Source: Theobroma cacao
Taxonomy: Eukaryota > Streptophyta > Magnoliopsida > Malvales > Malvaceae
Length of the DNA stretch: 64,000 nucleotides
Assembly (NCBI RefSeq): GCF_000208745.1
Contig: NC_030859.1
Location: 17,792,128 to 17,856,127 of the forward strand
Reading direction: 5' to 3'
The notes below the pieces were generated by a model. It was not told the DNA's origin. It saw nothing but the letters and a program-made list of their open reading frames with translations, and ran no database searches. This document shows, one piece after another, positions 36,901 to 51,900 of the stretch (the stretch's first letter is position 1; every line of letters begins with the position of its first letter). Both the position numbers and the translations under genes were made by a program.

Positions 36901-39900
36901 AGTAGAATTTGGCTGAATATCCTGATTTTTAATGTTTTTTTCTCGTTATTGTAAGCATTACCTTATTTTGTTTGGTATCCTATGAAAGCTTTCTCAATAA
37001 ATTGGAGTCTATTTGAAGTGTTGATGCACCATTTAGTTTGTGTTTTCCCTTTTGCCATGTATTAACTGTTGTTCAGATACTTCTGGTTGGTTCAAATTTT
37101 CATGCTGGTTGCTTCCTTTTGCAGGTGAAAAGAGTTATGTACACTGGTCCTGCATCTGAGAAGGTTTTTCTTCCTCCTTAGTCTTTCTCTGCATAAATAT
37201 CCATGTGTATTTATTTTTTTTCACATGATTGAGAGCTTTTGATCAATTGAAAATGAAAAAAAGTTCTATGCTGTAGGCATTTTTTTGCTTAAATTAAGTT
37301 AACAAGTTAATTATTCTTTAATATTATATATATATATATATTATTTTATTTTTTTTTTTTTTTTCTCTTGTAGGAAGGAAGAGCTCTGTCTATCCTTCGA
37401 GATGTATTTCTTGCCAACGTTCCAGTAGGTTTTGTTTCAGAATTTGAGTTCAATCGCAGTATTTGACATCAACAATTATTTACATATAATTTTCTCCTTT
37501 GTCTAGGTGCGTTCTAATAATTTTCGTCCAAAATGTTTGTATGTTGCGGTAATGCTGAGAAGGATGGTGGAGGCAATTTTAAATAAGGATGCGATGGATG
37601 ACAAGGTAGCTGGTTCAACTCAATGTGAATGGATATTTGTTTTTCAGTTATTGGACAGTGTGGAGGCACTACAAGTTTGGTCAGAGAGTCAACCTTATTG
37701 TGTTACTGCATAACTAGGAAAGTACTCTGCAAATAGCAAGAACTTCAACTCAAAAATATTACTAGAAGGATTTGATTGATCAAATCTAAAGGTTGACTAT
37801 ATGTATACAAGTATTAAGTGTGTATCTATCATAAGATGCTTAATATTAAGCACTAGAATTCTATCTTATTAAACCTGTGCCTGCTCACTCTTTCAGAAGA
37901 TTACATCTTACATCTTTAAGTTTACTGGAGCAACTTTTCAAAGTTGCAGCCACAGAATCTTTAATCCCCTAGTCAAAGTACTGTATAACCTTTATCTGTT
38001 GTGACCCAGGCTACCCATGAACAAAAGGAAAGCCACATACCCTTAAGTTAAAGCATTTTGCATCAGGGCATTGCATATTTACTTATGGATTTCTATGCCA
38101 GGAAACCGGACCATCCTTCATACTAATTCACTGGTATTTGTTATATTCCTTTTCCATGTTTGTGAAGCAAAGCAGGTGTCATGGTGTGTCATAGATCCTA
38201 TCTATTCATGAATTCAAGGAGCTTCTGGAAACATTGAAATTGATGAATATGTTAGTCAGTAATGCATGTAAGCTTACTTGTGCTTTGGTATATAATGGTT
38301 TTCCCTTTTTTATAGGATTATGTGGGGAACAAGCGTCTAGAGCTATCAGGACAATTAATCTCTCTGCTTTTTGAGGTATTGTTCAGGATTGTGCTTTGTT
38401 CCTGAAAACCTTATGTAAGTGTGCTGTGTGGTTCTCAATGTTTCTCTCCTGTCCTTGATGACTTCTTAATATAATAGGATTTGTTCAAGACAACGATTAG
38501 CGAAGTGCAGAAGATGATTGATCTCGTGTTATCAAAGCCCAGCAGATCTAGTGCTTTGGACCCTTCTCAGGTAAGTGGCGGAATCAGTATATTCAAAACA
38601 AGTGCTCTTTCATATGCCAATGCAATTTTGGATGCTTTAGGAATTACTCATGCTTTAAGTCTTGTCTTTCACCATGTGGGATTTAGCAAAATCAATCTAT
38701 TTTGAAGTGGTGGTAGGTGGAATTAAGGATGTGGGGAGGGCATGGACAAGGAGAGTTATGGATCATGAAGGAAGATTTTTGATGGCAGAAAATGATGACT
38801 ATCTCTGTTGAGTCAAATATTTTAGTGTCCAGTTAGGCTTTCTGCAGATTCTTTCAAAACTTGAGCATTCTTCAACATATAACAATTGCTGAGTCATGGT
38901 CAGACCAGAGTCAATACTCAAGACTGGTTGAAAGTCCAGCTTGTCTGACTGTGTATTCAGTCAAGTTTTTTTTTTTGCTTTTCTTTTTCTGGTTTCTGAA
39001 GTTGTCTGTTTAAAGACAAAAAACAGAGCATAGTCAGTCTGAAGTTTTAATTGGTGTTTCACACTAACAGCATAATGAACTGGAATCAACATTAGGACTC
39101 ATTCAATGTAAATAGCCCCTCTCATTTATAGTTTCTATTATGAAGATAAACTTGCAGACTTGTTGCTCTACCAAGAATTTTATATTCAAGAATAGCCTAG
39201 GTTTAGGAAAACAACATTGCTTATTTGACCAAAAATGTAAAAGCTAGTTCTACGTATTAATATATGTATTTTATCTCCATATGCATTTTATATTGTATTG
39301 ATCTTTTCATTTTTGGTTGAATCTGTTTTACCAGATTTGCATTTCATAGAAAAATTCTGAATCCATTGTAAGCAAGAATTTTTTTTATTTGTAGTTTTTA
39401 CGTAGTAGAGAGACCATTACGTTTGGGCTAGAAAGGACCCTTTCTACTGGTAACTTCGATATAAAGCGTTTCAAAATGCACAGAAAAGGCATGACACAGG
39501 TATTTTGCATTCCCTCAATTGGTGTTAATCTATTCATTTTTTCCTTGTATTTTCTTGGTACGGAATCAACTGATGGAAAATCTTGTACTGATAGGTGCTA
39601 GCAAGGTTATCCTTTATTGGGACTTTGGGCTATATGACAAAAGTCTCACCACAGTTTGAGAAGTCTCGGAAAGTAAGTGGACCGAGGGCCTTGCAACCTA
39701 GCCAGGTGAGGGTTATGTCTCTGCACTGCATGCAAAATACATTGTTATATGCATTATTGTTTGGATCTTGCTTATTCAGTTTCTGTTGTTTCTGCCTGTT
39801 TATTTATTTCTAGTTCTTTTTTCTATTCATTTAAATTTCTATAGTGGGGAATGCTTTGCCCTTGTGATACTCCTGAAGGTGAAGCTTGTGGACTGGTTAA

Positions 39901-42900
39901 AAACTTAGCACTAATGACTCATGTTACAACTGATGAGGATGAGGGTCCTTTGATTTCTCTGGTATGTACTTTTTCATTTGAAATTTCTGTCTGTGAAGTT
40001 GTTGTCATAGTAATAACATCATGTTAAAAGTAAATATTGAAGAGATATTTCACTGATGATATCAGTCTTTGGTGCTAAAATATTTTGATTTGCTGCATTT
40101 TTTTTAGTAAAATGCAAATCTAATGGGTGATATAAAACAAATATATCAAATAATAGGAATGTTTTTGGTTTGATTTGGATTTTTTGGTATCTCCTCAATT
40201 CTAACCTTACTGAGCTTCTATGTTTCTTCAAATATGAACTGGGCTACTTCCAGAACCAAATTACTCCCTGCCTCTCTTTCTTTCCAGGTTGGTTACTTGG
40301 TTTGTAGTTTCATCACATTAAGTAATCTCAAAATTTGGAAAAATAGAAAATCTCTGCAAGGGATGAAAGGAATTTGAACGTGAAAGAAGTAAAGAAACCT
40401 TTTTAAATTGAATCAATAAACTGATAACTGATAACTGATTCTTTCCAAGAATGAGTTGAAAAGTGAAAGAAAAAAAAAAAAACAGAGAAATAAGAGAAAG
40501 TTGTTGCCAAATTCGGCTGGAATCTGTGTAAATTTTTTCTTATTTGCAGCTTAAAAAAAGGTTGGGAGGGAAAGGGTTAAAAAAAAAAAAGACTAGAATT
40601 GTTCAAAAAGAAAGCAAAAATAGGAAAGAACTTAGAGAGGAAGACCTGCAATGTTACAAGGAAAAGAAAAACCTAAATGTGGAGCTGATTGTTGATGGTG
40701 GCGAGAGGCAGTGACGGGTGCTGGGGAAGGCCAAATGAGATAGAGACAAGAAAAGACATAATTGAGCTTGGAGAGGATGAAATGTGAGGTCCAGAGCAGT
40801 ACAAAGAATAAAGAAAAGAGATTTATATCAAGAGAAACAAATACATATAAAGAAGAGAAGTTAACTTCAAGTATGAAGTAGTATGAATCTAAATGTGATG
40901 CGATATTAGTTAGTAACAAATATATTTCATACATTCTTTAATTATTTTAATATTCAGTCAGTATGCATCTATAGAAACTAAATATCAGAAATACAGTTCA
41001 TACCATGTTAATACATGGCTATCATATTGCTATTACATCTGTCATCTTATTTTCTGCATTTTTTTTAATTTTTTATTTTTTTTTATAGTGTATCAGTGAT
41101 CACAAAATATTGATGGGTATTCTAGTTAACATTTTATTTTATGGTCATCAGTTAGTTATAATCTAAAAAAAATTTGTTATCTCATTTTATTATTATAGTT
41201 ATAATTTATAAGGGTAGCGAAAAGAAATAAATTATTTCAATAATGTAGAGCATTATATGGAAGACATCTCAGCCAACATTGCATCTTGCTTGTGACTAAA
41301 TTTAGATCCAAAATTTGAAGAAGATTATTGTTTTGCATCTCAAACTGAATTCTTTGATGTGTCATTGACCTAAGTCATACCTATACGTGTATGTTTACAT
41401 TTTAAATTCATTGAGTATATTTTTGCTGTAATAGTGCTATTGCTTGGGCGTTGAAGACTTGGAGCTACTATCTGGGGAAGAGCTTCATACACCAAATTCT
41501 TTCCTAGTTATATTAAATGGGCTCATTCTTGGCAAACATAGACGGCCACAGGTGCTCCAATGTTCCTTAAAGGCAACTACTATTTATATATATATGTGAA
41601 CGTCAACTCATTGAACGATTATGTTAAAACTCGTTTTAGCTTGTTAGACAAATGTTTGTTCTCTTTGGTGCTTACTGTAAAGATATACTCACTGAAAAAA
41701 GATTGAGATACGAAGTCTTGGTCAGTAGAAATTTATATATTAGTACGCAAAAGTCAGCCCAAGTCAACTAAACTTTAATATCAATCTAGTTGCAGACTTT
41801 TACATAATGTAATTTTACTCTTTGGTGCTTGATTTAAAGTGTCGAGTTAACGAGTATTTTCTTGCTACTTTGTATTGTCAGCCTTTACTTGCATTAAATC
41901 ACTCTCGTGCACCAGTGCATACCTGTGACTATATGTATGTGTTCTGTCTTATGTTCATTTGTTTAGTACCTGTTTGGTTCTACTTCTGGATTCCTCTGCT
42001 CTAGAGATCTGCCTATTAGCCTTTAGCTTCCGTAAAAGCTGTAATAAGCTTTGAGATCCCAAGCTTAAGCTTCTAAAAAGATCTAAGTGAAAAGCTGATA
42101 AAAATATATAATTAATTTTTTTTTTAGGAAAAGAAAGAAATCTTGGTAATTTTAATTACTCTGATAGTACTTGTCCAAAAGCTTTACTTCAAAAGCACTT
42201 TCTATTGCAGCTGCAGCTTGGCCAAATTAGATCTTATTCCGTCCTTTTTTCTTTATTATAACATATCCATCACAATGAACTTATTTTGGCTATGCTGAAC
42301 TTATAAGCATGTAGCTTCTAACTGCCCTCTCTCATTAAGGCAAAATACTTTGTCTCATTATGTAGCCTCTCTTTTTTAGCTTGGTAGGTATACTTTGATT
42401 ATGTAGCATTTTAAAACTTTCCTCTATTTCGTTTAACCCGCTCCATGATATAAATTAATTTTTCTTTAAATCTTTGAACAATTGATTTTATATTCAGAAC
42501 ATAAGACTGTTAGGAACTTCTTGATGATTTTTCAATTCCTACACATGTGTACTTGTGTAGTAAAATTTATTATATATATAATATAATATAATATAATATA
42601 ATATAATAACTTTGTTCCACTAGTTCAATAATATTCTCTTTCCTTTATGTAGCATTTTGCTGTGGCTATGAGAAAGCTGCGGAGAGCTGGCAAAGTTGGT
42701 GAGTTTGTGAGTGTCTTCGTAAATGAGAAGCAGGTAATGTTCTTTCACTTTAAAGCTACTCAATTGTCTTGAGTTTGATATTTGTTCTTCAAATTATATC
42801 ATTTTCATTCAGTTTCTATAATTATGCTGTCTGCATTTATAAACACTTTATACAGATGCCAAGAATAAGGTCAACTTGCAAATGTATCTCAGCTTTTCCT

Positions 42901-45900
42901 TTTAAATGGCTAGATTTTACCAGAATTTATATAGTCAAGTTAATCTTTGGAGTAAATACTTTTCTGTTTGCTAGTTGGTAAGGATAGGTTGTTTGAGTTA
43001 GATACTCTCTATTACTTTTTCATGTAACAATAATCAATGCATCCATCCATAGCTGCATGCTGTACTCATATATTGTGCATTTTACACACATTAATGGTGA
43101 TGATAAGTGTAATTGATTGTTTTTGGTCCAAAAGGTAACGGAGAGAAGTCATATCCTATGTGGACATATGGTTTTGGGTTATCTTTATTTTATACTTTTT
43201 CTTTTGGGGATGATCTTGCATGAGTGAACTATGCCTTTTTGTTTGTGGGATATAGTTTCCCATCTATAGCTCCCTTATCCTTGCAAAATCTGATGAAAGT
43301 AAGGGTCAAGAAAGTCCTTTGAGCAGCAGGAACTATTGTAAATATTCACTTAAAAAAGTCTGGTCGATCCCCTTTGTGCTTTTCTATTAACCCTGATACA
43401 AGCCTGTGTTTATTTCTGATTGCCTTATCATTGTGTTACAGGAGTTCTATGTTTCTTTGTTGTTGTGTATGTTTGTGTGTATTCTGTAATTTTTGAAACA
43501 TGTGTATCTAAGAGGGGTTGGGAATTTGAAATAAATGGTACAAAGTAGACAAAGAATCCATTACATGAATAAATATTCAGATTCCCAACTATCACGAGAA
43601 TATCAAAAAGCAAAAAACCTACAGAGCAAAGCAGAAAAGATGAAAGATTTTATTTCAATAATTATGTGATGAGATGGTATTCAGAGAAGCTGCGGGTGCT
43701 TGAGGTTCCAAAGACTTATATCTTTGATCCTCTGGAAATTAACATGTCTTTTTAGGGGTATAGTTCATAATGAATGATGGCAGATTGCTCAAAATTGTGT
43801 CACTTAAGGGGAAGATGCAATCAGGGAACAAGAGATGGGTAGATATTTTTGGGAAAGATGGGAATCAACTTGGGGCTTGAGAGATGAAAATACTGAAAAG
43901 AGTTCAGACATACTGATCTAGGAGGGATAAATATGTCAGATGCGTCCTTGAGTAACATGTCTTGATTTAATTAATAAATAAAATAATCCCCACCCCCCTC
44001 CCCCTTTTAAAAGGCTGGCTTCACTATGTCATCATTTGATGGATATATTTTGTAATTCTGAGTCCCACTGTGTCCATGTTCTAATCTGATCCTTTTGAGA
44101 ACTGTCTTGTTGTTGTCTCCATATTAAATTGTATTCATGTGCTGTGATTACATTGACATTAGAGAGTAGGCATCCACTAGTGCTTTTCTGTGTTCTGTGT
44201 GAATTGGGTTTTTTCTTTATGTCTACAGGCTAATGGTGATTTTAAATATTTTACTGATCATGATTAATAAATGTTGATCAGCGTTGTGTTTACATTGCTT
44301 CTGATGGAGGTCGAGTGTGTCGACCGTTGGTAATAGCTGACAAGGGAGTATCAAGGATCAAAGAACACCATATGAAGGAGTTATTGGTATGAGTTATGTT
44401 TCCTATATTATCCAAGGAGAATAATGTTGTTCCAAAACTAATTCAACTTTTTTGCTCGTTAAGGATGGAGTCCGCACTTTTGATGACTTTTTACGTGATG
44501 GATTGATTGAATATCTTGATGTCAATGAGGAGAACAATGCTCTGGTTTGTTTCCAAAATGTTTTAAAAGTTTGACATTCTGATGTTACAGTTTATAGATA
44601 ATGACTTTTGAAAGCATGATTATCTGTTTATAGATTGCTTTATATGAAGGAGAGGCTACACCTGAAACAACCCATATCGAGATAGAGCCTTTCACGATCT
44701 TAGGTGTTTGTGCTGGGCTTATTCCATATCCTCATCATAATCAGTCACCAAGAAATACCTATCAGGTTTTTGACATTACTTTCTGCTATATTGAACGATG
44801 CATATCTGTGAACTGTAACTTTTGCTCTCATCTTCTCTAAATGTTTGTGTATGTGTAGTGTGCAATGGGGAAGCAAGCAATGGGAAATATTGCATATAAC
44901 CAGGCAAGTCATATTATTTAGTATTCTATTAATCTTTATTTGTACCTTAGAGCAAAGAGTCCTTGTATTTCATTAAACAATACAGTTTCCTTGAATGCAT
45001 GAAGAAATTTATGGAGGTTTTATTAGTCTACAACAAGCATCCACTATTTTCCATAAGTTCTGCTTAACTTAAATGTTAATAATCTGATCTCATACTGTGC
45101 AAGTTATAGGTTCGCATACACATATAAATACAAAGATGACTTTGTTTTTGAGAAATTTCTCTGCTAAACTTGAGATAAGCTTTTGCCTTATCCGTTTAAG
45201 GTGTTGAGTTGTTAAAAGTAACGATTACTTGCCAAATGCTGCAGTTAGTGCAAAGTCTTCTTGCTTGTTTGCTTTTTGTTTGTTGATTTGTTACTTTTAA
45301 AACTTGATTAGGAATGTTATGCTGAGATATGTCTCCTTGCTAGATTTTATTAGTTTTTAGTTTCATTTCATATGTTTGAGTTTAGCTTAAAACCTTTTGT
45401 TCATATATTTCTTTCAATTTTTTTTCTTCGCTGAGGTGGTCTCTTTATGCTGTAGTTGTGCCGGATGGACACATTACTATATCTATTGGTGTATCCTCAG
45501 CGGCCTTTATTGACAACGAGGACAATTGAACTGGTCAGTGGTCTGTATGTTGTTGATTATAGCACACCTTTTTGTCCTGTAAATTGACTGCTTTGCTTTC
45601 AGGTTGGATATGATAAGCTTGGAGCTGGTCAGAATGCGATTGTTGCTGTGATGAGTTATAGTGGGTATGACATAGAGGACGCAATTGTCATGAACAAGTC
45701 TTCTCTAGACCGTGGTTTTGGTCGTTGTATTGTGATGAAAAGGTATGCAACTTTTTCACCCTGATGATGACATTTTCTTTATTCTTCTGATTGCACCTTC
45801 TATCCCTGGATGGCTTGGCAATTAGCAAATCACATATTTGTTATCCTTGTTATTCTCTATTGAATAGGTATTCTGCCGTTAATCAAAAATATGAAACTGG

Positions 45901-48900
45901 TGCATCTGATAGAATACTTAGGCCACAGAGAACAGGACCTGGTTCAGAAAGGATGCAGGTAATAAATGTTGATACGTTTATTTAACTTTCCCCATTGCAT
46001 GATGAATTGTATTTCTTACATCTCCACTGCTTAAAAGCATTTTTGGTCTGTTCACACAATTGTTTTGTTTGATGACATCATATCTTTATTAAATTATTCT
46101 TCATTGTTATTATATTAGTATATTTTTTGTAACTTATGTCCTCTTCCTACGTCAAGCTGTAGTAGTCTAGGATTCTGTTGGTTGTGATGTGTTATGTTAT
46201 ACTTCCTCCTAGGTGAGAGCATTGGGTAGGCTATAACTGACTAACTAACCGGAGCTGACTGCGTTTGGCTTCAACAGGTTGGTTGATCAGTTTCGGGTCC
46301 CTCCTCACATAATGGATGGCAATTTTAATTATTTCACTTTCTAAATTTACCCTTCAGGAGATGGCATTTAAATTTATATACACTTCCAATCTGTTCAGTA
46401 GACAGGATAGCTTTGGAAAATAAACCCTCTTTAAGATTTCTATTTTCTTACTTGTTTATTAATCAGTGACAGATAAAGTAAAAATCTGCTAAAGTGTATA
46501 AAACACAACGTGGACGATATCCCATCTCCACTCATAAAGCAATGAGAACTGTGAATGATCTGGGTCCATTAACATACTTTATAGAGTTATAGGATGGACC
46601 TATGTTGCTCGGACTCAGGTAGCTGTCAATTACTGGTATGTATCTAGATGCCTGACTTGTCAATTGCCTTTGAACTTAAGACACTGAACATAAATGGTCC
46701 GAGAGAAGGATTTTGTTGCGGAGGCTTGTTTTACATGTACTTAAGTATAATATATACATAAACATACAGATTTAGTTACATGAATTATTTGTTTGATTAT
46801 GAGAGTTAATTTCAATTTAGGTGATTGTAAGGGATGGTGGATATATGGATTTGTTTCCATGCATATGGTTAATGTGAGTCAGCTTATTTTGAAGGGGAAG
46901 TATGAAATTTCATGGTTGCACATTTGAGGACAAATTGGAAAGACAAGCCTTGTTATGCAGAATATGACCATGTTTAATTTTATCAGCAATAAAATGCAAA
47001 ATCCTGCAGTTAACTCTCTTTTCCTTGTACAAGTGAAGAAAGTTGTTACCTCTGCTCTGTTCAAATCTACTCTCCCTCTCACACCTTTACTCTCTTCTCC
47101 TTTCATGTTTTTTCTTTTTTTGATAAGTATGCTTCTCCTTTCACCTTCCACACATTCTATTATAGTTTGCTTGATTGGTACCCAAAAGGGATCAAACCTT
47201 AACTCCCTGAACATCATATGCTTCAATGGTGAATCAAAAAGTAAATTGTCTCTTTTATGTCCAACTTTAACTGGTTTTAAGTTAGAAGGTAGTCATTGCC
47301 TCACGTCATTATAAGCTGTGCAGGTTGGGAGTAACTAGATGATGCAATTAAAAGGAATATGTCAGCTGCTTGATTCTTTGAAGATACGTATAGAGACTTC
47401 AAACTAGAATAATGAACCTTTAGAAGGAAGAAGCTGTTGAAGTTTATCAAATTTATTTTAAGGCATTGAACACAAAACCAATTAGTAATAGGTGAAGAAA
47501 CCTCTCTTATGTTTATTTAAAGAATCTGGATTTCCCAAACTTAGTCAATGTGAGGTTTATTTTTATCACCACTGCGCTTAGCACTCATCCTCATGTGTAG
47601 GGATATAGGAACTATCATGTGGCATATACTTCATGTGTAGGATAATGAGCCTATTTTATGGCATGTACTTCACACGTAAGCATAGCAAGGCTATCCAGGA
47701 GGGGCCAACAGGTAGAGCTTGCTCTCATACCTTGCTGAGTCTCCAGTTTGAAACCACTTGACTGTGAATTGACAGTATCTCTCTTCTATTTAAGGATCCA
47801 GGATACCACTCATTCAATCAATTTCGTATTTGTTTTAATCACCACTTAACACTCTCCCTCATGTGTAGGAAAATAGACCTATCCCCTGGCATCTACACTG
47901 TAGAGATAATGGTTTTATCATGGCATGGATTTAACACGTTGGCATAACATGCCTATTTATGGAGGCTCCAACAAATGGGGGCTAAACTTGTGAAATTATG
48001 TCAAATATCATTATGAAGCATTCAAATTGAAAACAATTGGCAATAGGTGAAGAGATCTCTCTTTTCCTTATGGACCCAAGTTACCTTAAATTTATTTAAT
48101 GTGGGATTATTTTCATCATCACTTAACAAAGGTGAATTGTTCAGAGAAGACAGTACAATTTTTGAATTCTTTTCTAGGTCATAAAATCTAATGAGGATGC
48201 AATTGGTAGTAGTGAAGAAACAGACACTTGTCTTGTGTTTGATGTTTGAAGTGCCTCTTTAGACTTAAGTTGTCAGAAAACACTTTTTGTGTTGGAAGCC
48301 AGCATTGTTTGATGCAAATCCAAAGAAAGCTGAAGCAATATTAATGGCTAATTGGTTTTAGTTTTCTTACAGTGAAAATTAACTAACAACCTCCTAATAT
48401 TTTCCTAAAATCCCTTCTTTCTGCACCTTATTGGATCCCTACATATGGAGGAGCACATTAAACTTTGTTGTTTTACGCTACTCAGACTCTCAAGAGTAAT
48501 GGATAATTTTGAAATATAGCTCATTATTGTAATTTTTGAAAAGTTTAACCATGGTACCTTTCTGCACACAAGCACTGTTTCTGGTTAAATTGGATTATTT
48601 CATAATTTCCATCAAGTTTCAATTGTGAAGTTCTTTATGTAGATATTAGATGATGATGGAATTGCTACTCCTGGGGAGATTATTAGACCAAATGATATCT
48701 ACATTAATAAGGAGTCCTCTATTCATACAAGAGGATCTCGTGTATCTTCAGAATCTCTACCTGATAGGTAAGTTAATTGTTTTACTTTCCGGTAGATCTT
48801 TTGTTGCTCTTTTTTTTTCTTTGTATGTTTCTTACCAATTTTTGATATGCAGCGCATATAGACCTGCTAGGCAAACATACAAAGGTCCTGAAGGAGAGTC

Positions 48901-51900
48901 TTGTGTGGTGGATAGAGTTGCTCTTTGCACTGATAGGAACAGCAATCTATCTATTAAATTTTTAATACGCCATACACGTCGACCTGAGGTAGGCAATATT
49001 AATTTTCCTTCATCACAAATTCATATCTTTCCTGAGAAAACTGAATGTTGACCTTCTTGTTTTCTTTTCATTGCTCTTTTAATACTTATTCACTTAGGTT
49101 GGTGACAAATTTAGTAGCAGACATGGCCAGAAAGGTGTTTGTGGCACTATCATTCAGCAGGAAGATTTCCCATTTTCTGAGCGTGGCATTTGTCCTGATT
49201 TAATTATGAATCCTCATGGTTTTCCAAGGTAATATTTTTTTCTTAGTTGTGTAATTTTTTGATTGCAATAATTAGAATCTAAGGTATTCACCCCTACAGC
49301 CTTTTTCCAACTCCTGCTGTCTGTCAAAGATGCATTTTAGAATTTGAAAAACACCTGAGAAAGTGTTCTCTTTTTAATACCTCTTTGTATGGGGCTGATT
49401 GGAATGCATTAACAACTAAATTACATCGTGGATAGACTTAAGCATGAACCCTCCCCCCACCCTTCTGAAAGAAAAATAAAAAGAGCTAGTTATTCACTTC
49501 CTGAATTCATGTGCTACTTTGTGAGCTATATCTTGCTCATGGTTGTGTATATAACATTTACCGTCGGTGCATCTAGTAGAGAACTACAAGTCCCATTAAG
49601 CTGCATGTACAGCCAAAACACAGGAATGCCTTTTGCTTCTCCGAGGGTTACTTTGCATGCATAAGAAGAATGATGGTCCTGCTATAATCAAAGAAATATT
49701 TATGTAGGTTAGTAACTGTAATGTCAGTTAAAAAATCAAGATAAAATGCATAAGAATTCTGCATAAGCGGTCCTTCAACCTGGGTGCAGGTGTAAAGGGG
49801 GTTGAATGGGTGAGCTATTAGCACAGTTCTCGTGTTGCACTCTCTTCTTGCATTTTTTATTTTTACCTAGGATTTCAGTTGCTACTGTTTCGATATGAAG
49901 GCAAAACAGGTTGGTGTACCTTTCTCTCTTTTTTCTCCCTTAATATTTTAATTGTGGGTAAAGAAGTATGTATGGCTAAAATATGAAAGAGTTACATGGA
50001 ACATAATGCAAAGCCTACTGAGTTTTATTCTCATTGAAGCTAGTTAAAGACATTTCATCATTTTTTTTTTTGTTTTTTGTTTCGTTCCCCTCCTCCCTTC
50101 TTCAACTATTTTCGTAGACCTCTTAAAAAAAAAGCCTATTTTCCTAGACCTCTGTGACATATTTATGCATAACTACAGTGAAAGAGCATGTATGTTTAAA
50201 CAGTACAAAATTTTGTGCCTTTTGTACGAGCATGTGTTACTTTATGCCTGTCTGTGTGTTTTTCCATCAGAAAGGCAAATGCTGGCCACAAATCATAAAG
50301 TTCTTGTTCAAAATGTTATGGTATTGATTTTTGTTCACAATATTCAGTTAGCATTTCAAGCTTTTAACTTGTTGATTGATGCATATTGATAATTTTTTGT
50401 TATTGTTAGTCGAATGACTGTAGGTAAGATGGTAGAGCTTCTTGGAGGCAAAGCTGGAGTATCATGTGGTAGGTTCCATTATGGTAGTGCCTTTGGGGAG
50501 CCTAGTGGTCATGCGGATAGGGTTGAAGCTATAAGGTTACTTACCTACCCTCCTTCCCCACCCCTACCCCCTCCTCAATGACAGTTCATTCCAAGCATAG
50601 CAAATTCATTTTCTTTTTACTTCCCATCCTTGTAACAGTGAAACCCTCATCAAGCATGGTTTTAGCTACAATGGCAAGGACTTCATTTATTCAGGTTTTG
50701 CTGCTTATGCTTTATCCTTCTTCCTCTCCCCCTTTCTTGAAAGTTGAAACCTCCTGGAGGTGGCAAGATTAATAGAGTTACGTCTCCTATTTTAATAATG
50801 TAATCTATATTAATAATGCATCTTAAATATGTTAACAGTTGGAAATAAAAATAACTAGAGTTTCTAACTTATTTTTTCAGAGGTCACAAATGTATTGAAT
50901 TCTTTGCAAGAGAATAGATATTAAGAAGCTATCCCTATTGACACCCATCTTTAGTGATGTGGATTCATCTGTTTTGGCATTCATTGACAAACCAACTGAC
51001 AATAAGTTATAGTTTGATAGAAAAATATCAATATGATAGTGAATTTATAAGTGCATATGGATGTCGATGCATGTATGATTATAAATGATATACAAAGAAG
51101 ATAAAAACAGAAAATAGAGAATTGAAGTAATTAAAGATTAGAGAGGGAGGCCTCTAATTGCTTTTCTTATATTTTCATATGTTTCAGGAAGGTACTTTTC
51201 AGTCAATATCACTGTATAGAAGTGCATTTTAGGTTCTTGATTTGACCTTTTAGCCACTGAAATGTACTTTCAAACTCTAGTATGACACATGACCAATTCC
51301 TGAAGATTTTGTCACTGCAATTAAAAGAATGGAGTAAATCAGATCGAATGTCATAATCAGTTGGAAGGCAGAATTATGTGTTACCTTTACCATAGTTATT
51401 CAGGGGCCTTTTTTAATGCACCTTTCTGGATTAATCAGTGACCTTGGATAATTCTTTGAGATCCTGCAAACTTATTATTTCTCTGTTCTAGATATTCTAT
51501 ATACTGATATCAGTTTTTGAAATGATAGAATACCGACATCTCTAAGTTTTCTTCAGGTATTACAGGTTGTCCACTGCAAGCATATATTTTTATGGGACCA
51601 ATTTACTACCAGAAGTTGAAGCATATGGTTAGAGTTCAATTCTTTATGCTATTGTACATCTTTGTTGATCCTGTAACGTGATTTGGAACCAGAATTTGTT
51701 TTGGACTTTCTTTGTGTATAACACTGAATGTTGAATTATGGGTTGCTTATGGCTCTGGGCATGACAAACTGCCTTACTTCTTGTGCTGTCCTGCTCCTAA
51801 ACATGATAATGCGTAGTGTAAAGAACTTGGTTATCACTTGAACTTAAAGCATATAGCTTTGTGTGTCACACCATGTACTCAGTCTATGGCCAGACTGTAT

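Noticed and set aside
41967..42230. MITE candidate bounded by TGTTTGGTT and GGCCAAAT
   Set aside because: The ends are too short and too diverged, and no target duplication is visible.
46879..47314. Overlapping open frames of about 115-119 residues on both strands in NRPC2 intron 28
   Set aside because: No domain, low-complexity hydrophobic runs, and no splice or start context. They lie inside a well-supported intron.
47695..47760. tRNA-like or SINE promoter (TAGAGCTTGCTC with AGTTTGAAACC)
   Set aside because: The stretch is one of the repeating units of the TRIM-like element, and GCTCTCATACC fits an inverted primer site better. No cloverleaf can be folded.
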